Shown here piece after piece: positions 42,563 to 51,994 of a DNA stretch of 64,000 nucleotides (the stretch's first letter is position 1; each line of letters begins with the position of its first letter). Made by a program: the position numbers and the translations under genes. The stretch lies in contig CAJTWC010000008.1 of NCBI GenBank assembly GCA_910580185.1, forward strand, positions 1-64,000, given 5' to 3'. The notes under the pieces are model-generated. The model made no database searches and was not told the DNA's origin. It saw only the letters and a list, made by a program, of their open reading frames with translations. This DNA is from an uncultured Bacilli bacterium (GTDB lineage: Bacteria > Bacillota_I > Bacilli_A > RF39 > UBA660).

Positions 42563-43615
42563 ATGAAAGATGATTTTACAGAAATTTTAGATTTTAACAC
42601 CGATGAAAAAAGAAGCGTCGGAAGGCCAAAATTAGCTGATAAAAAAACAAAAAGAAAATCTATTATAATCGCATCCGTTTCTTTTATATTTGTTATATTA
42701 CTTCTTATTTTTGGCTATGGAACTTTGTTTGGTTTTAGAAATTTAAACTTAAAAGGCGCTGTTTCAAAAAGTGAAGAAAAAGACATTGTTAAAGTTGATG
42801 AAATAAAACCTTTAGTTAAAGATATTACCTTGAAGGCAGGCACTGCAAGAAAAGTATATTTAACTGTTTTACCAGCTACGGCAACTAATAAAAATATAAG
42901 TTATTCATCATCAGATGAAGAAGTAGCAATAGTAGATAGCAGTGGTAAAGTAACCGGCGTATCCGTTGGTAATGCAATAATAACAGCTAAAACAACTGAT
43001 GGAACAAATCTTAGTGCTACTTTTGATGTAAAGGTAGTTAAAAACGCAACTGGAAAATGCAAGTTTACCTCAATTTCAAAAACATCTAAAGGAATTTCTT
43101 ATAATACAGAATGTAATAATGCTGTTATTAAAGAAATACAATATAAAGTTGGAGATAATAATTATGAAAAACTTCTTACTAAAAAAGCAAGTGATGAAAT
43201 AAAGTTTTCAGATGAACAGATGAAAGATAAAATAACTTTGAAAGTTGTATATTATCAAAATAATAGTAAAGTGTCTAAATATAGTACTAAGCAAGTAGAA
43301 TTTAACACTAAAACAACTACTAGGAAAAATGGTTCTTGCACACTTGATATTAACTCAGTTAAAACTGGTTCAGCAAAATATGATATTACGTGTGATAATG
43401 CTAGCGTAACTAAAATAGCATATAAGATAGGTAATGGTAGTTATGTTGGACTTGATTCTAGTAGTATAGCAGATACTGTATTGTTTGAAGAAAGTGATGT
43501 AACCAGGGTAATATATTTTAACGTTGAATACCAAATAGACGGTACTAATGTTAAAAAGACCGTAACTAAAAGTAGTATTATAGATAAAAAAATCACAACT
43601 AGTAAAGGAGAATAA
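42563..43615 (+). CDS. VGRPKLAD-tagged membrane protein with BIG2 and Cys-repeat domains
   Basis: A 350-residue protein. Cytoplasmic N-terminus with VGRPKLAD at residues 19-26 followed by KKTKRK; transmembrane segment about 35-55; a bacterial Ig-like group 2 domain about 90-165 (core TNKNISYSSSDEEVAIVDSS and GKVTGVSVGNAIITAKT); then two related repeats of about 90 residues, each with a Cys, a second Cys about 18 residues later and then NAxVxxIxYKxG. ATG 42563 has GGAGG at 42550-42554; an earlier frame start at 42452 is not supported. It follows the Tad operon, so a link to the pilus is possible. Probably a cell-surface adhesin-like protein. Confidence 0.78.
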   Translation: MKDDFTEILDFNTDEKRSVGRPKLADKKTKRKSIIIASVSFIFVILLLIFGYGTLFGFRNLNLKGAVSKSEEKDIVKVDEIKPLVKDITLKAGTARKVYLTVLPATATNKNISYSSSDEEVAIVDSSGKVTGVSVGNAIITAKTTDGTNLSATFDVKVVKNATGKCKFTSISKTSKGISYNTECNNAVIKEIQYKVGDNNYEKLLTKKASDEIKFSDEQMKDKITLKVVYYQNNSKVSKYSTKQVEFNTKTTTRKNGSCTLDINSVKTGSAKYDITCDNASVTKIAYKIGNGSYVGLDSSSIADTVLFEESDVTRVIYFNVEYQIDGTNVKKTVTKSSIIDKKITTSKGE

Positions 43616-43616
43616 A

Positions 43617-43997
43617 ATGGCAAAAGAAATAAAAAACAAAGTAGGAAGACCAAAACTAGCAGATAAAGACTTAAAAAAAGAATCTATCATAGTAAGTGTG
43701 GTGGTTTTAGTTATTCTTGTTGTTATAGGTATTTTAGGATTTAATGTATTGACAATTAATTATAATCCAAAATATGTAGTAGGAAACGTTTATAACCCTC
43801 ATGTTAATTCGTGTGTTGTTAATGATAATAAAATAAATTGTGGACCTAATGTTACATATATGAAATATAAATTAGATGATAATGAATATATAGAAGTAAA
43901 TAAGGAAGAAAAAAATATTTCAGTAGAATTATCAAAGTATCAGAATATAAAAATATGTTATAAAACTAATAATACCGATTTAAGATGTAATAAGTAA
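43617..43997 (+). CDS. Small VGRPKLAD-tagged membrane protein
   Basis: A 126-residue protein with VGRPKLAD at residues 9-16, a transmembrane segment about 24-45 and one copy of the Cys repeat seen twice in the preceding protein (Cys, Cys, then YMKYKLDDNEYIEV). It starts one base after the stop of its neighbour with AAAGGAG upstream, so the two are co-expressed. It looks like a minimal version: tag, anchor and a single outside repeat. Function unknown. Confidence 0.72.
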   Translation: MAKEIKNKVGRPKLADKDLKKESIIVSVVVLVILVVIGILGFNVLTINYNPKYVVGNVYNPHVNSCVVNDNKINCGPNVTYMKYKLDDNEYIEVNKEEKNISVELSKYQNIKICYKTNNTDLRCNK

Positions 43998-44024
43998 ACT
44001 TGCTATTTTATGCAAGTTTTTTTG
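43997..44024 (+). terminator. Terminator
   Basis: AACTTGC (43997-44003) and GCAAGTT (44012-44018) then T7, starting at the stop codon. Confidence 0.88.
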
Positions 44025-44068
44025 TATATAAAAGTTAATTTTGCAAATCATATAAACAGGTGATTATT

Positions 44069-44806
44069 ATGATAACAGATATTTTATATACAAATTGGTA
44101 TGAAGTTGGGGTAGTAGCTGCTAGAGCTTTGTTTTCTTTGGTAACTTTATTTTTTATTACTAAGATAATTGGTAAGAAGCAAGTGTCACAACTTAGCTTA
44201 TTTGATTATGTTATAAGTATATCGATAGGTAACTTTGCTGCTGAAATTTCAATGAATATAGATGTTCAATTAATGAATGGTATTGTTGCTGTTTTAATTT
44301 TTGGACTCATTGCAACGTTTGTTTCTATAATAACCATGAAAAGTATTAAATTAAGAAGGTTTTTAATTGGGACACCTACGATTATTGTTCAAGACGGTAA
44401 GTTTGTATATAAGAATTTAAAAAGAGCTAAGATTGATATTAATGACTTTTTAGAAAGTGCTAGAATAGCAGGATATTTTGATATAAGCAATATTAAATAT
44501 GCTTTGATGGAGGCAAATGGTCAAATAAGTTTTTTCCCAAAAGAAGAATATGCTCCATTAACACCTCGGGATATGAATCTAAAACCATCCATGCAAGGCT
44601 TATGCGCAAATGTAATAGTAGATGGAAACTTGATGCTTAAAAACCTAAGGAAAATTGGCAAGGATGAGGTTTGGTTGAACAAGCAATTAAAAATAAAAGG
44701 TTACAAAGATTATGATAGTATCCTACTTGCAACAGTTGATATTAATGAAAAACTTTGTATATTCGATAAAAAAGCTAATGATACTATTAAAAACGTGTTA
44801 GAGTAA
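44069..44806 (+). CDS. DUF421 (YetF/YrbG-type) membrane protein
   Basis: A 245-residue protein with three N-terminal transmembrane segments and the DUF421 core: GKKQVSQLSLFDYVISISIGNFAAE and GTPTIIVQDGKFVYKNLKRAKI. Members in spore formers (YetF, YrbG, YdfR) affect spore or cell-envelope properties, but the biochemical role is unknown. ATG 44069 is preceded by AGGTGAT; GTG 44060 lies within that site. Confidence 0.9.
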   Translation: MITDILYTNWYEVGVVAARALFSLVTLFFITKIIGKKQVSQLSLFDYVISISIGNFAAEISMNIDVQLMNGIVAVLIFGLIATFVSIITMKSIKLRRFLIGTPTIIVQDGKFVYKNLKRAKIDINDFLESARIAGYFDISNIKYALMEANGQISFFPKEEYAPLTPRDMNLKPSMQGLCANVIVDGNLMLKNLRKIGKDEVWLNKQLKIKGYKDYDSILLATVDINEKLCIFDKKANDTIKNVLE

Positions 44807-44859
44807 ATTTATCTTTTCTCTTTCTTTTTTTTATGTTATCATTTACTTGGTGATAATAA

Positions 44860-47454
44860 ATGAAGAAAATTTATGAAAAATTAAAAAGTAATAATTGGTT
44901 AATACTTACTCTTATATTAAGTACGATTGCAATTAGCACTATATATATATTACAAAAGATTGCGCCATTTGGAAATAACTCAATGTTGGACGTTGATTTT
45001 TATCATCAATATGGTCCTTTACTTAACGAGTTATACGATAGGTTAAAGTCAGGCGAATCAGTTCTTTATTCATTTAATACTGGTCTTGGCATACCATTTT
45101 ATAGAAACTTTTTAAATTATTTATCGAGTCCTTTTAACGTGATTTTATTTTTATTTAAAAAAGAAAACATAGTAATGGCATTCTCAATAATTATTGCATT
45201 AAAAGCTATTTTTGCATCAGTATCAATGTCTTTTTACCTTAAAAAAACATTTAATAAAAGTGGTGCTTTAGCTAGCATATTTGTGATATTTTATGCATTT
45301 TCAGGATATTTTTGTGCTTATTACTGGAATATAATGTGGCTTGATGGTATGGTTTTCTTACCCCTAATAGCTTACGGAATAAATAAAATAATTGATGATA
45401 AAAAACCATTATTTTATATTATTAGTTTAGCGGTTATGCTTATTAGTAACTATTTTATTGCATATATGATATGTATATTTAGTGTGATGTATTTTATAGC
45501 ATATTTATTATACAGACGTGATTTTAGTATAAAATACATAATAAAAAAAGATATTAAGACTATTATTTTATTTGGGATATCATCTATTTTAGCAGCAGGA
45601 TTAGTGTGTTTTGCGTTATTACCACTATACTTTTCATTAAATTCAATATCAGCAACTAAAGGCTTATTTCCAAATCAAGAATTTCAATTTAGTATTAGTA
45701 ACTTTATGTTTAATCATTTATCTGGTGTTAATAGAACCGTGTTTGCAAGTGATATTTTGCCACTTCCAAACGTTTATCCAGGACTTTTAACATTAGTTTC
45801 CTTATCATTATTATTTATTAATAAAAAAGTTAACATTAGATTTAAGTTTATTAGTGCATCAGCACTTATTATTTTCTTCTTACTTTTTAACGTAAATACG
45901 TTAGATTACATTATGCATGCTTTTCATGTGCCAAATGATTTGCCATGGAGATATTCTTTTATTTATGTCTTTGTTATGACTACGATAGGCTATTATTCTT
46001 TTTCTAAGATAAAAGAAGTTTCGGTTGTTAGAATATCTGTATCTTTTGCGATAATAATAATTTTATGTTTATTATCGTCAAAGTTATCTTTTGCAAACAT
46101 TGATGATAAAAGAGTCATAATGTGTTTAATATTACTTATTACGTATTATGCATTAACATTATTATTAAGACGTTATGATAAGTATTTTCATAAGTTTATA
46201 ATCGCTCTTGCTATTGTATCAGTATTTGAAGTAGTATATTCGATTAATGTTAACTGGAATATTGATCATGATATAAAAACGTTTATGTCAGATAAAAAAA
46301 ATTATCAAAAATTAATTAATTATATCACTAAAGAAGATAATGACTTATATAGAATAGAAAAAACTGGTTATTTAACGCTAAATGATGGAGCTTGGTATGA
46401 TTATAAGGGAGTATCAACATTTACTTCAATGGCATATGAAAATGTTGCTAAAAATCAAAGAATGCTTGGTATGGGGGGTAATGATATAAATAGTTATTAT
46501 TATAAAGAGTATCAAACACCAGTATATAATACGATGTTTAACGTTAAATACCTATTAGGAAATTATATAAAAAATGATTATTACAATGTTATTAAATCAA
46601 TAGATGGTTATAATTTAATAAGTTATGATAAGTATAGTTCAATTGCTTATGCTATTGATCCAGAAATAAAGAATTGGAAATTAATTAGTTACAAACCATT
46701 TTTAAACCAATCAAATTTCGTTACTTTATCTACTAAAGTTAATGATGTATTTAATAGCGTTAAGGTAAATGGCGTAGAAGGTGCAAAGATATTAGAAGAA
46801 CAATTTAAGAAAAACTCAAATGGAGAGTTTAATTATAAGATAGATAATAATTCTAAAGAAATAATTTTTACTTTAAATAATGATAAAAAACAGAATATTT
46901 ATATTTATGTTGGTGGTTCAAACATTTCTAATTTTTATGTTGATGAAGAGTATTACTCACTTACTTCTGATGAGTATTATATTACTGATATTGGAGAAAA
47001 AGAAAAAGGTAATGTTGAAATTAGAATAAACCTTAATGATTCTAATGATGGTATTATATATTTTTATGCTTACGCATTAAATAAAGAAAATTATAATAAA
47101 TTTTATGAAAAAATTAATAATGAAAAGTTAAATGTATCTAAATATAATGATGTACTAATTGAAGGTGATATTACGGCATCTTCTGATAAAACGGTATTTA
47201 CAAGTATTTCTTATGATAAAGGCTGGAGTGTATTTGTTGATGGTAAAAGAAAAGAGACCTATAAAATAGCAGATTCATATTTAGGATTTGACATTAAAAA
47301 GGGAAAACATTTTGTTACTTTAAAATATTATCCTACCGGAATGAAAGAAGGTCTTATAATATCAGCGATTTCGCTTTTATTTATCATAATGATGACTTTA
47401 GTGAAAACGAAAGAAGAATTTAAAAATATTAAAAAAGGTGAATTTATTGTTTAA
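44860..47454 (+). CDS. yfhO: YfhO-family membrane protein (GT-C-like)
   Basis: An 864-residue polytopic membrane protein with about 12-13 transmembrane segments in the first half and an extracellular beta-rich part at the C-terminus before a final transmembrane segment. The N-terminal loop LDVDFYHQYGPLLNELYDRL and SFNTGLGIPFYRNFLNYLSSPFN match YfhO, which glycosylates lipoteichoic acid in B. subtilis. The second conserved region GWSVFVDGKRKETY and YLGFDIKKGKHFVTLKYYP is also typical. Substrate here is inferred from the family. Single gene with GGTGAT site. Confidence 0.9.
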   Translation: MKKIYEKLKSNNWLILTLILSTIAISTIYILQKIAPFGNNSMLDVDFYHQYGPLLNELYDRLKSGESVLYSFNTGLGIPFYRNFLNYLSSPFNVILFLFKKENIVMAFSIIIALKAIFASVSMSFYLKKTFNKSGALASIFVIFYAFSGYFCAYYWNIMWLDGMVFLPLIAYGINKIIDDKKPLFYIISLAVMLISNYFIAYMICIFSVMYFIAYLLYRRDFSIKYIIKKDIKTIILFGISSILAAGLVCFALLPLYFSLNSISATKGLFPNQEFQFSISNFMFNHLSGVNRTVFASDILPLPNVYPGLLTLVSLSLLFINKKVNIRFKFISASALIIFFLLFNVNTLDYIMHAFHVPNDLPWRYSFIYVFVMTTIGYYSFSKIKEVSVVRISVSFAIIIILCLLSSKLSFANIDDKRVIMCLILLITYYALTLLLRRYDKYFHKFIIALAIVSVFEVVYSINVNWNIDHDIKTFMSDKKNYQKLINYITKEDNDLYRIEKTGYLTLNDGAWYDYKGVSTFTSMAYENVAKNQRMLGMGGNDINSYYYKEYQTPVYNTMFNVKYLLGNYIKNDYYNVIKSIDGYNLISYDKYSSIAYAIDPEIKNWKLISYKPFLNQSNFVTLSTKVNDVFNSVKVNGVEGAKILEEQFKKNSNGEFNYKIDNNSKEIIFTLNNDKKQNIYIYVGGSNISNFYVDEEYYSLTSDEYYITDIGEKEKGNVEIRINLNDSNDGIIYFYAYALNKENYNKFYEKINNEKLNVSKYNDVLIEGDITASSDKTVFTSISYDKGWSVFVDGKRKETYKIADSYLGFDIKKGKHFVTLKYYPTGMKEGLIISAISLLFIIMMTLVKTKEEFKNIKKGEFIV

Positions 47455-47551
47455 ATTTATCTTTTTTTGTGATAGAATGTTATTAGTTATAATATAGGTG
47501 TGAATAGCATTTATATTTAAAAGGGGAATCTGGTAAATAAGGAGGTTAGTT

Positions 47552-48550
47552 GTGATAGGTACAATTGAAAGAGTTAAAAATAATGTTTTATTAAAGTGCA
47601 GTACTTTAAATGACGAGGTAATAGCACGTACTTTAAAAGATGTTATTGAAACTAGAATATATCGTTTCGTAGAAGAAATGGTAAGTTTGGTTAATATGTC
47701 TTTAGAAGAAATCGCATTAAGAAGTGAAGTTAAACGCATTATTTCCAATCTGATTACAAAAAAAATAAAAAGAAAATTATTTATTGATTCTTTGGCGCTT
47801 CAAATAACTAATGATTCTTTTATTGAAGATTATGCTAATGATAAAATAACCTTAGATAAGATCAAGAAGAAATACATAAAAGAATTAAAGAATAATAAAA
47901 ATTCTAATCAATTAAATATGACAGAAGATTTAAATCTGACTGAAATATTTGAAAGGTTAGAAAAATATGTAAATGAAGAAATAATTATTAATATAAAAGA
48001 AAATACTGTTTTAGCGGGTTCTATTAATTCTTTAGTTACGGATTTTAAAAAAGCTTTAGAATCTGATTTAAGTAAAATGATAGATGATGTTGATAATGAG
48101 TATATGAATATATTAATAAATGAGTTAGAAGAAGAGATTCATAAGGATGAAAAAGAAGAAGGGGAAGAAATTATGGTAGAAGAAATACAAGAAACTAATG
48201 TAATAGAAGCAAATTCTAAGTTTGAAAAATACGATGATATGACTTTGTTTAATAAGATGATTTTATGTTTAAATACAGAAGAAGAAAAATTATCTAGAAA
48301 AGAAGCTAAGTTAGAAGAACAAAAAAGAGAAGTTGAAGAACGTTTAGCTGCTACTAATAAGAACATAGAAGCTAATATCGAAAGAGAAAACGCACTATCT
48401 CAAAGAAAGCTTGAGTTAAGTAATAAAGAAGTAGAATTGAATTCTAAATTATCAGAAGCTGAAGTTATATTCCTTAACATGAAGCCATTAATTAAAGGAT
48501 TAAGTAATATAACAAGCCTTAATAATGTTGGAGGTAGTGAAAATGAGTAA
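47552..48550 (+). CDS. Coiled-coil protein A of a tandem pair, unknown
   Basis: A 332-residue cytoplasmic, helical, charged protein. An N-terminal helical domain of about 210 residues is followed by an acidic stretch (EEEIHKDEKEEGEEI) and a C-terminal coiled coil (about 245-315) that ends in a short hydrophobic motif FLNMKPLIKGL. The start is GTG 47552 with AAGGAGG upstream. The next gene has the same plan and overlaps it, so the two are probably paralogues working together. No enzyme motif or membrane segment; a structural or scaffold role is inference. Confidence 0.65.
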   Translation: MIGTIERVKNNVLLKCSTLNDEVIARTLKDVIETRIYRFVEEMVSLVNMSLEEIALRSEVKRIISNLITKKIKRKLFIDSLALQITNDSFIEDYANDKITLDKIKKKYIKELKNNKNSNQLNMTEDLNLTEIFERLEKYVNEEIIINIKENTVLAGSINSLVTDFKKALESDLSKMIDDVDNEYMNILINELEEEIHKDEKEEGEEIMVEEIQETNVIEANSKFEKYDDMTLFNKMILCLNTEEEKLSRKEAKLEEQKREVEERLAATNKNIEANIERENALSQRKLELSNKEVELNSKLSEAEVIFLNMKPLIKGLSNITSLNNVGGSENE

Positions 48551-49919
48551 GTTATCAAGTAGTGTATTAGAAAAAGTTAGTGAAAATAATAATGAATATA
48601 GAACCGTTTTAAGAGATTTAAACATCAATATTGATGAAAGAACTTCTGAATTGGTAAGTGAATTAGTAACAAAAACTGGTTATACTTTAGACTTTTCTAA
48701 ATCTTTATCAGATGCTAAAGAAGATATTGTAAAACCTGTTTCAAGGATTATAGAATCTTACGTTATAAGGGATTTAAGAAGTGTAGAAACAGTAAATGAA
48801 CAATTTATTGAAAAAATAAATGATAAATTAGATAATACCGATATGAATTCATCTGAGGAAAAAGAAAACTTCATTAATAATTTAAATTCATTATTAAACG
48901 ATAAATATCTTGAAATAGTAAAAATAAAAAGAATAGACTTTTTAAATCAAGATGGGGAAAATGCTGAAATAGAAGAAAAGATAAACTCTTATGTTCAAAG
49001 CATTAGATCATTAGTAATGGTTGATGATTCTATGTTAGATTTAATATCATCTTACAAAAATGATTTGTATAATATGGTAAAAAAGTCAATTGATGAAATT
49101 AGTAGTCTATATCAAAATAACTTTGTAAACGAAGTAAATACAAATTTAAATGGTATAATTGATACGTTAGATGAAGATGTTATAGCATCTACACCAGAAG
49201 AATTTAAACCATTTATTCCAGAGATGAATGTTATGCCTGAAGTGCCAGCTTTCGAACCGAATATCGATGCTCCAGTAGATGCTTTAACAGATATTCCTGA
49301 AATAAATGAAGATTCTTTAACAGTCCAACCAACAACTTCGGATTTTTCGTTTATGACCAATGAAACTCTAAATGAAGATATGAATGATTCTGATGATGAA
49401 GATGATACTTCAGAAGGTAATGAATTAGAAATAACCCCAATTTCTCCAATAGAAATAAAAAGCGAAGAAGCCTCAAAACATTCTTATGATGTAGATGAGA
49501 TTTTAAAAATTGCTAAGTCTCCAATTCTTGATATTCCATCAGTTCCTGAAGAAAAAGAAGAAGCTTTTGTAAATGTAGCACCCTTTGCTTCTGAAATCGA
49601 AATTGATAACATAGAATCAGAATTTGATGAAACCGAAATCGTAGAAGAAATGATTAGAAGACTTAACGTTAGATTAGAAGGTATCAAAGCTAGAAAAGAA
49701 TCTTATAATGAGGAAAAAGAAAAACTTGATGAAGATGAAGCATTTGTTAATGATTTAATTTCTTCTTCAAATACTAAGAAAGAAGAACTTGATAAGTTTG
49801 AAGAACAACTAAATGAAAAAGAAGAAAGACTTAACAAAAAGAAAGAAGAATTAGATAAGAAAATAAATGATGTAATGCCATTTGCTAACGCAGTTTTAAA
49901 TACTGAAAAAGAATCTTAA
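48543..49919 (+). CDS. Coiled-coil protein B of a tandem pair, unknown
   Basis: A 458-residue acidic protein with the same plan as its neighbour: helical N-terminal domain (about 1-220), then a long Pro/Glu/Asp-rich linker (about 225-345) and a C-terminal coiled coil (about 375-445) ending MPFANAVLN. ATG 48543 is chosen, with GGAGG about seven bases upstream; it overlaps protein A by eight bases. The acidic linker is probably unstructured. I do not recognise the family; filament-like or organising function is possible but unproven. Confidence 0.65.
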   Translation: MSKLSSSVLEKVSENNNEYRTVLRDLNINIDERTSELVSELVTKTGYTLDFSKSLSDAKEDIVKPVSRIIESYVIRDLRSVETVNEQFIEKINDKLDNTDMNSSEEKENFINNLNSLLNDKYLEIVKIKRIDFLNQDGENAEIEEKINSYVQSIRSLVMVDDSMLDLISSYKNDLYNMVKKSIDEISSLYQNNFVNEVNTNLNGIIDTLDEDVIASTPEEFKPFIPEMNVMPEVPAFEPNIDAPVDALTDIPEINEDSLTVQPTTSDFSFMTNETLNEDMNDSDDEDDTSEGNELEITPISPIEIKSEEASKHSYDVDEILKIAKSPILDIPSVPEEKEEAFVNVAPFASEIEIDNIESEFDETEIVEEMIRRLNVRLEGIKARKESYNEEKEKLDEDEAFVNDLISSSNTKKEELDKFEEQLNEKEERLNKKKEELDKKINDVMPFANAVLNTEKES

Positions 49920-49937
49920 TAGATTCTTTTTTTTGTA
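49907..49937 (+). terminator. Terminator after the coiled-coil pair
   Basis: AAAAGAATCT (49907-49916) and AGATTCTTTT (49921-49930) around TAAT, then further T. Confidence 0.9.
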
Positions 49938-49988
49938 ATTTTAAGAAATATTAGTCATATATTTAATTAGAAAGAATTGGAGGATATT

Positions 49989-50483
49989 ATGATTAATAAA
50001 CAAAAATTATGGTTTTTAACGTTATTTAGCCTTATATTAGTACTTAGTGTATATTATATTACTATGCCTAGTGAGCTTCTTACTAAAACAGCTAATACAA
50101 AAGAAAATACTTCTACGACAAAAGTAACAGTAACTAAAGAAGATATTTTAACGTCTTTGCAAGTAGAATCTGATGAAGAAAGAGCATCCCTTGCCGCAGA
50201 GTATAATGAAATATTAACAAATAAGGAAACTTCAACAGAAGAGAAAAATAACGCTTATGATGGTCTTAAACAAATTGATGAAATAAAAGCAAAAGAAGAA
50301 GATTTAGAAAAAAAATTAAAAGATAAATTGAAATTAGATTCATTTATAAAAATTGATGGTAATAACATAACTATTACTATAAAAAAGAAGGATCATGATT
50401 ATTCTCTTGCTAATAATATTATGAAATTAATTCAAGAAGAATATAATAATAAAATGTATATATCGGTTAAATTTCAAAACTAA
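49989..50483 (+). CDS. spoIIIAH: Stage III sporulation protein SpoIIIAH
   Basis: A 164-residue mother-cell membrane protein that forms a channel with forespore SpoIIQ. Start INKQKLWFLTLFSLILVLSVYYI (membrane anchor, the SpoIIIAH hallmark), then a charged linker and the YscJ-like domain at about 90-160. ATG 49989 has TTGGAGG upstream. Unusually it is not in a spoIIIA operon; the other spoIIIA genes are not in the window. Confidence 0.87.
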   Translation: MINKQKLWFLTLFSLILVLSVYYITMPSELLTKTANTKENTSTTKVTVTKEDILTSLQVESDEERASLAAEYNEILTNKETSTEEKNNAYDGLKQIDEIKAKEEDLEKKLKDKLKLDSFIKIDGNNITITIKKKDHDYSLANNIMKLIQEEYNNKMYISVKFQN

Positions 50484-50559
50484 GTACCTTTTCATAGCTT
50501 TTTCATAAAATAATATAGAAAATATTAAAATACCTCTTATTGTAGGAAAGTGGGGAATT

Positions 50560-50766
50560 ATGGAAAAGCGAGTGTTAACTAAAAGGGAAAAAGAAATATT
50601 CGATTATCTTATTACTAATAAAACTACCAAAGAAATTGCTTCTAAACTAAACATAAGTGAAAAAACCGTTAGAAATCATATATCTAACGTAATGCAAAAA
50701 CTTGGAGTAAAAGGAAGAGCATGTGCTGTCATCGAACTTATAAAATTAAATGAGATAACTCTATAA
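50560..50766 (+). CDS. gerE: Spore transcription regulator GerE
   Basis: A 68-residue protein that is only a LuxR/GerE-type helix-turn-helix: LTKREKEIFDYLI, then KTTKEIASKLNISEKTVRNHISNVMQKLGV. The size and lack of a receiver domain fit GerE (74 residues in B. subtilis), which acts late in the mother cell with SigK. A stand-alone LuxR-type regulator is the alternative, but placement between spoIIIAH and gerM supports GerE. Confidence 0.85.
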   Translation: MEKRVLTKREKEIFDYLITNKTTKEIASKLNISEKTVRNHISNVMQKLGVKGRACAVIELIKLNEITL

Positions 50767-50790
50767 AATCGCATATTTATGCGATTTTTT
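50766..50790 (+). terminator. Terminator after gerE
   Basis: AAATCGCATA (50766-50775) and TATGCGATTT (50778-50787), then T. Confidence 0.85.
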
Positions 50791-50818
50791 TCATATTGTT
50801 ATAATGGAGGATAAAACA

Positions 50819-51778
50819 ATGCTTAGAAAGTTTGCATATAAAAAGATATTTAGAACCACAGGTATGCTTTTTCTATTTATAATGCTTCTTTTATTTCCGG
50901 TATCAAAGGAGTATAGTTTAGAAGAAGAAAGTAATTTAAAAAACGTATCTAAAGTAGTTAATCAAAGTGAAATATTTTTGCTTGATAAAAATGGTTATGT
51001 ATCAAGATGTCTTATAAACATTAATTATGGAAGTGATGAAGAATCTGTTAAAAAAATAGTAGAAACTCTTATAAATGGTGGTAAATACGAGGATAAAATA
51101 CCGAATGGATTTAATACTATTATACCTAGTGATACCAAGATTAATGATGTTACAATAACAGATGATAATATAACAGTTGATTTATCAGATGATATTTTAC
51201 AAATAAGTGATGAAAAAATAAAAAAAACATTAGAATTATTAACTTATAATTTAACGAATATAAAGGGCATTAATAGTATTTATATAAAAATAGATGGTAA
51301 AATTCTAGAACGTTATCCAAATGGTAATAAGATTATAAAACAACCCCTTAAAAGAGCAGACGGAGTAAATGAAGTTTATGATGTTAATACCTATAAAGAT
51401 GCTAGTAAAACAACTATTTATTATGTTAGTAAGAATAATAAAGGTTATTATTATGTCCCTGTAACTAAGGTAAATAATGATAATAGAGAAAAGATAAGAG
51501 TTATAGTAGATGAGTTAACATCTTCTAACATATATGAAACAAACTTAATGAGTTTTTTGAATTATAATACTAAACTAAATAATTATAAAATAGACGGTAA
51601 TGTTTTAACCGTAGATTTTAATAATTTTCTCTTTGATGATGTTAATACTAAAAGTATTTTAGAAGAGGTAATATATTCAATATCATTGTCAGTTAGGGAA
51701 AATTATGATGTTGAAGAAGTGGTGTTTACAGTAGATGGCGAAGAAATTACAAAAAGTGTGTTAAAAAATATTGAATAA
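50819..51778 (+). CDS. gerM: GerM-domain spore protein
   Basis: A 319-residue protein with an N-terminal membrane anchor (about residues 13-30) and two GerM domains in tandem (about 50-175 and 190-315), recognisable from repeated patterns such as IFLLDKNGYVSR, then VKKIVETLINGG, and VTITDDNITVDLSDDI. GerM is needed for sporulation and germination and helps SpoIIIAH-SpoIIQ complex assembly. ATG 50819 follows GGAGG; ATG 50804 is upstream of that site. It is found next to spoIIIAH and gerE, which fits. Confidence 0.9.
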   Translation: MLRKFAYKKIFRTTGMLFLFIMLLLFPVSKEYSLEEESNLKNVSKVVNQSEIFLLDKNGYVSRCLININYGSDEESVKKIVETLINGGKYEDKIPNGFNTIIPSDTKINDVTITDDNITVDLSDDILQISDEKIKKTLELLTYNLTNIKGINSIYIKIDGKILERYPNGNKIIKQPLKRADGVNEVYDVNTYKDASKTTIYYVSKNNKGYYYVPVTKVNNDNREKIRVIVDELTSSNIYETNLMSFLNYNTKLNNYKIDGNVLTVDFNNFLFDDVNTKSILEEVIYSISLSVRENYDVEEVVFTVDGEEITKSVLKNIE

Positions 51779-51799
51779 TTTTTAATTTTGGGTTATAAT
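51771..51799 (+). promoter_or_regulatory. Promoter of tRNA-Arg
   Basis: TTGAAT (51771-51776), 17-base spacer and TATAAT (51794-51799), overlapping the gerM stop. Confidence 0.65.
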
Positions 51800-51827
51800 T
51801 GATTTGTTCGTTTAGAGCAAGTCAGTT

Positions 51828-51904
<77 letters not shown>

Positions 51905-51915
51905 TGTAAACTATA

Positions 51916-51950
51916 AGTCTTACAAATAAAATTTTGTAAGGCTTTTTATT
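51916..51950 (+). terminator. Terminator after tRNA-Arg
   Basis: AGTCTTACAAA (51916-51926) pairs with TTTGTAAGGCT (51933-51943), one wobble, then T5. Confidence 0.8.
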
Positions 51951-51994
51951 TTTGGCAAAATGGTATATTAATTAAAAAATATAATATATAACTT

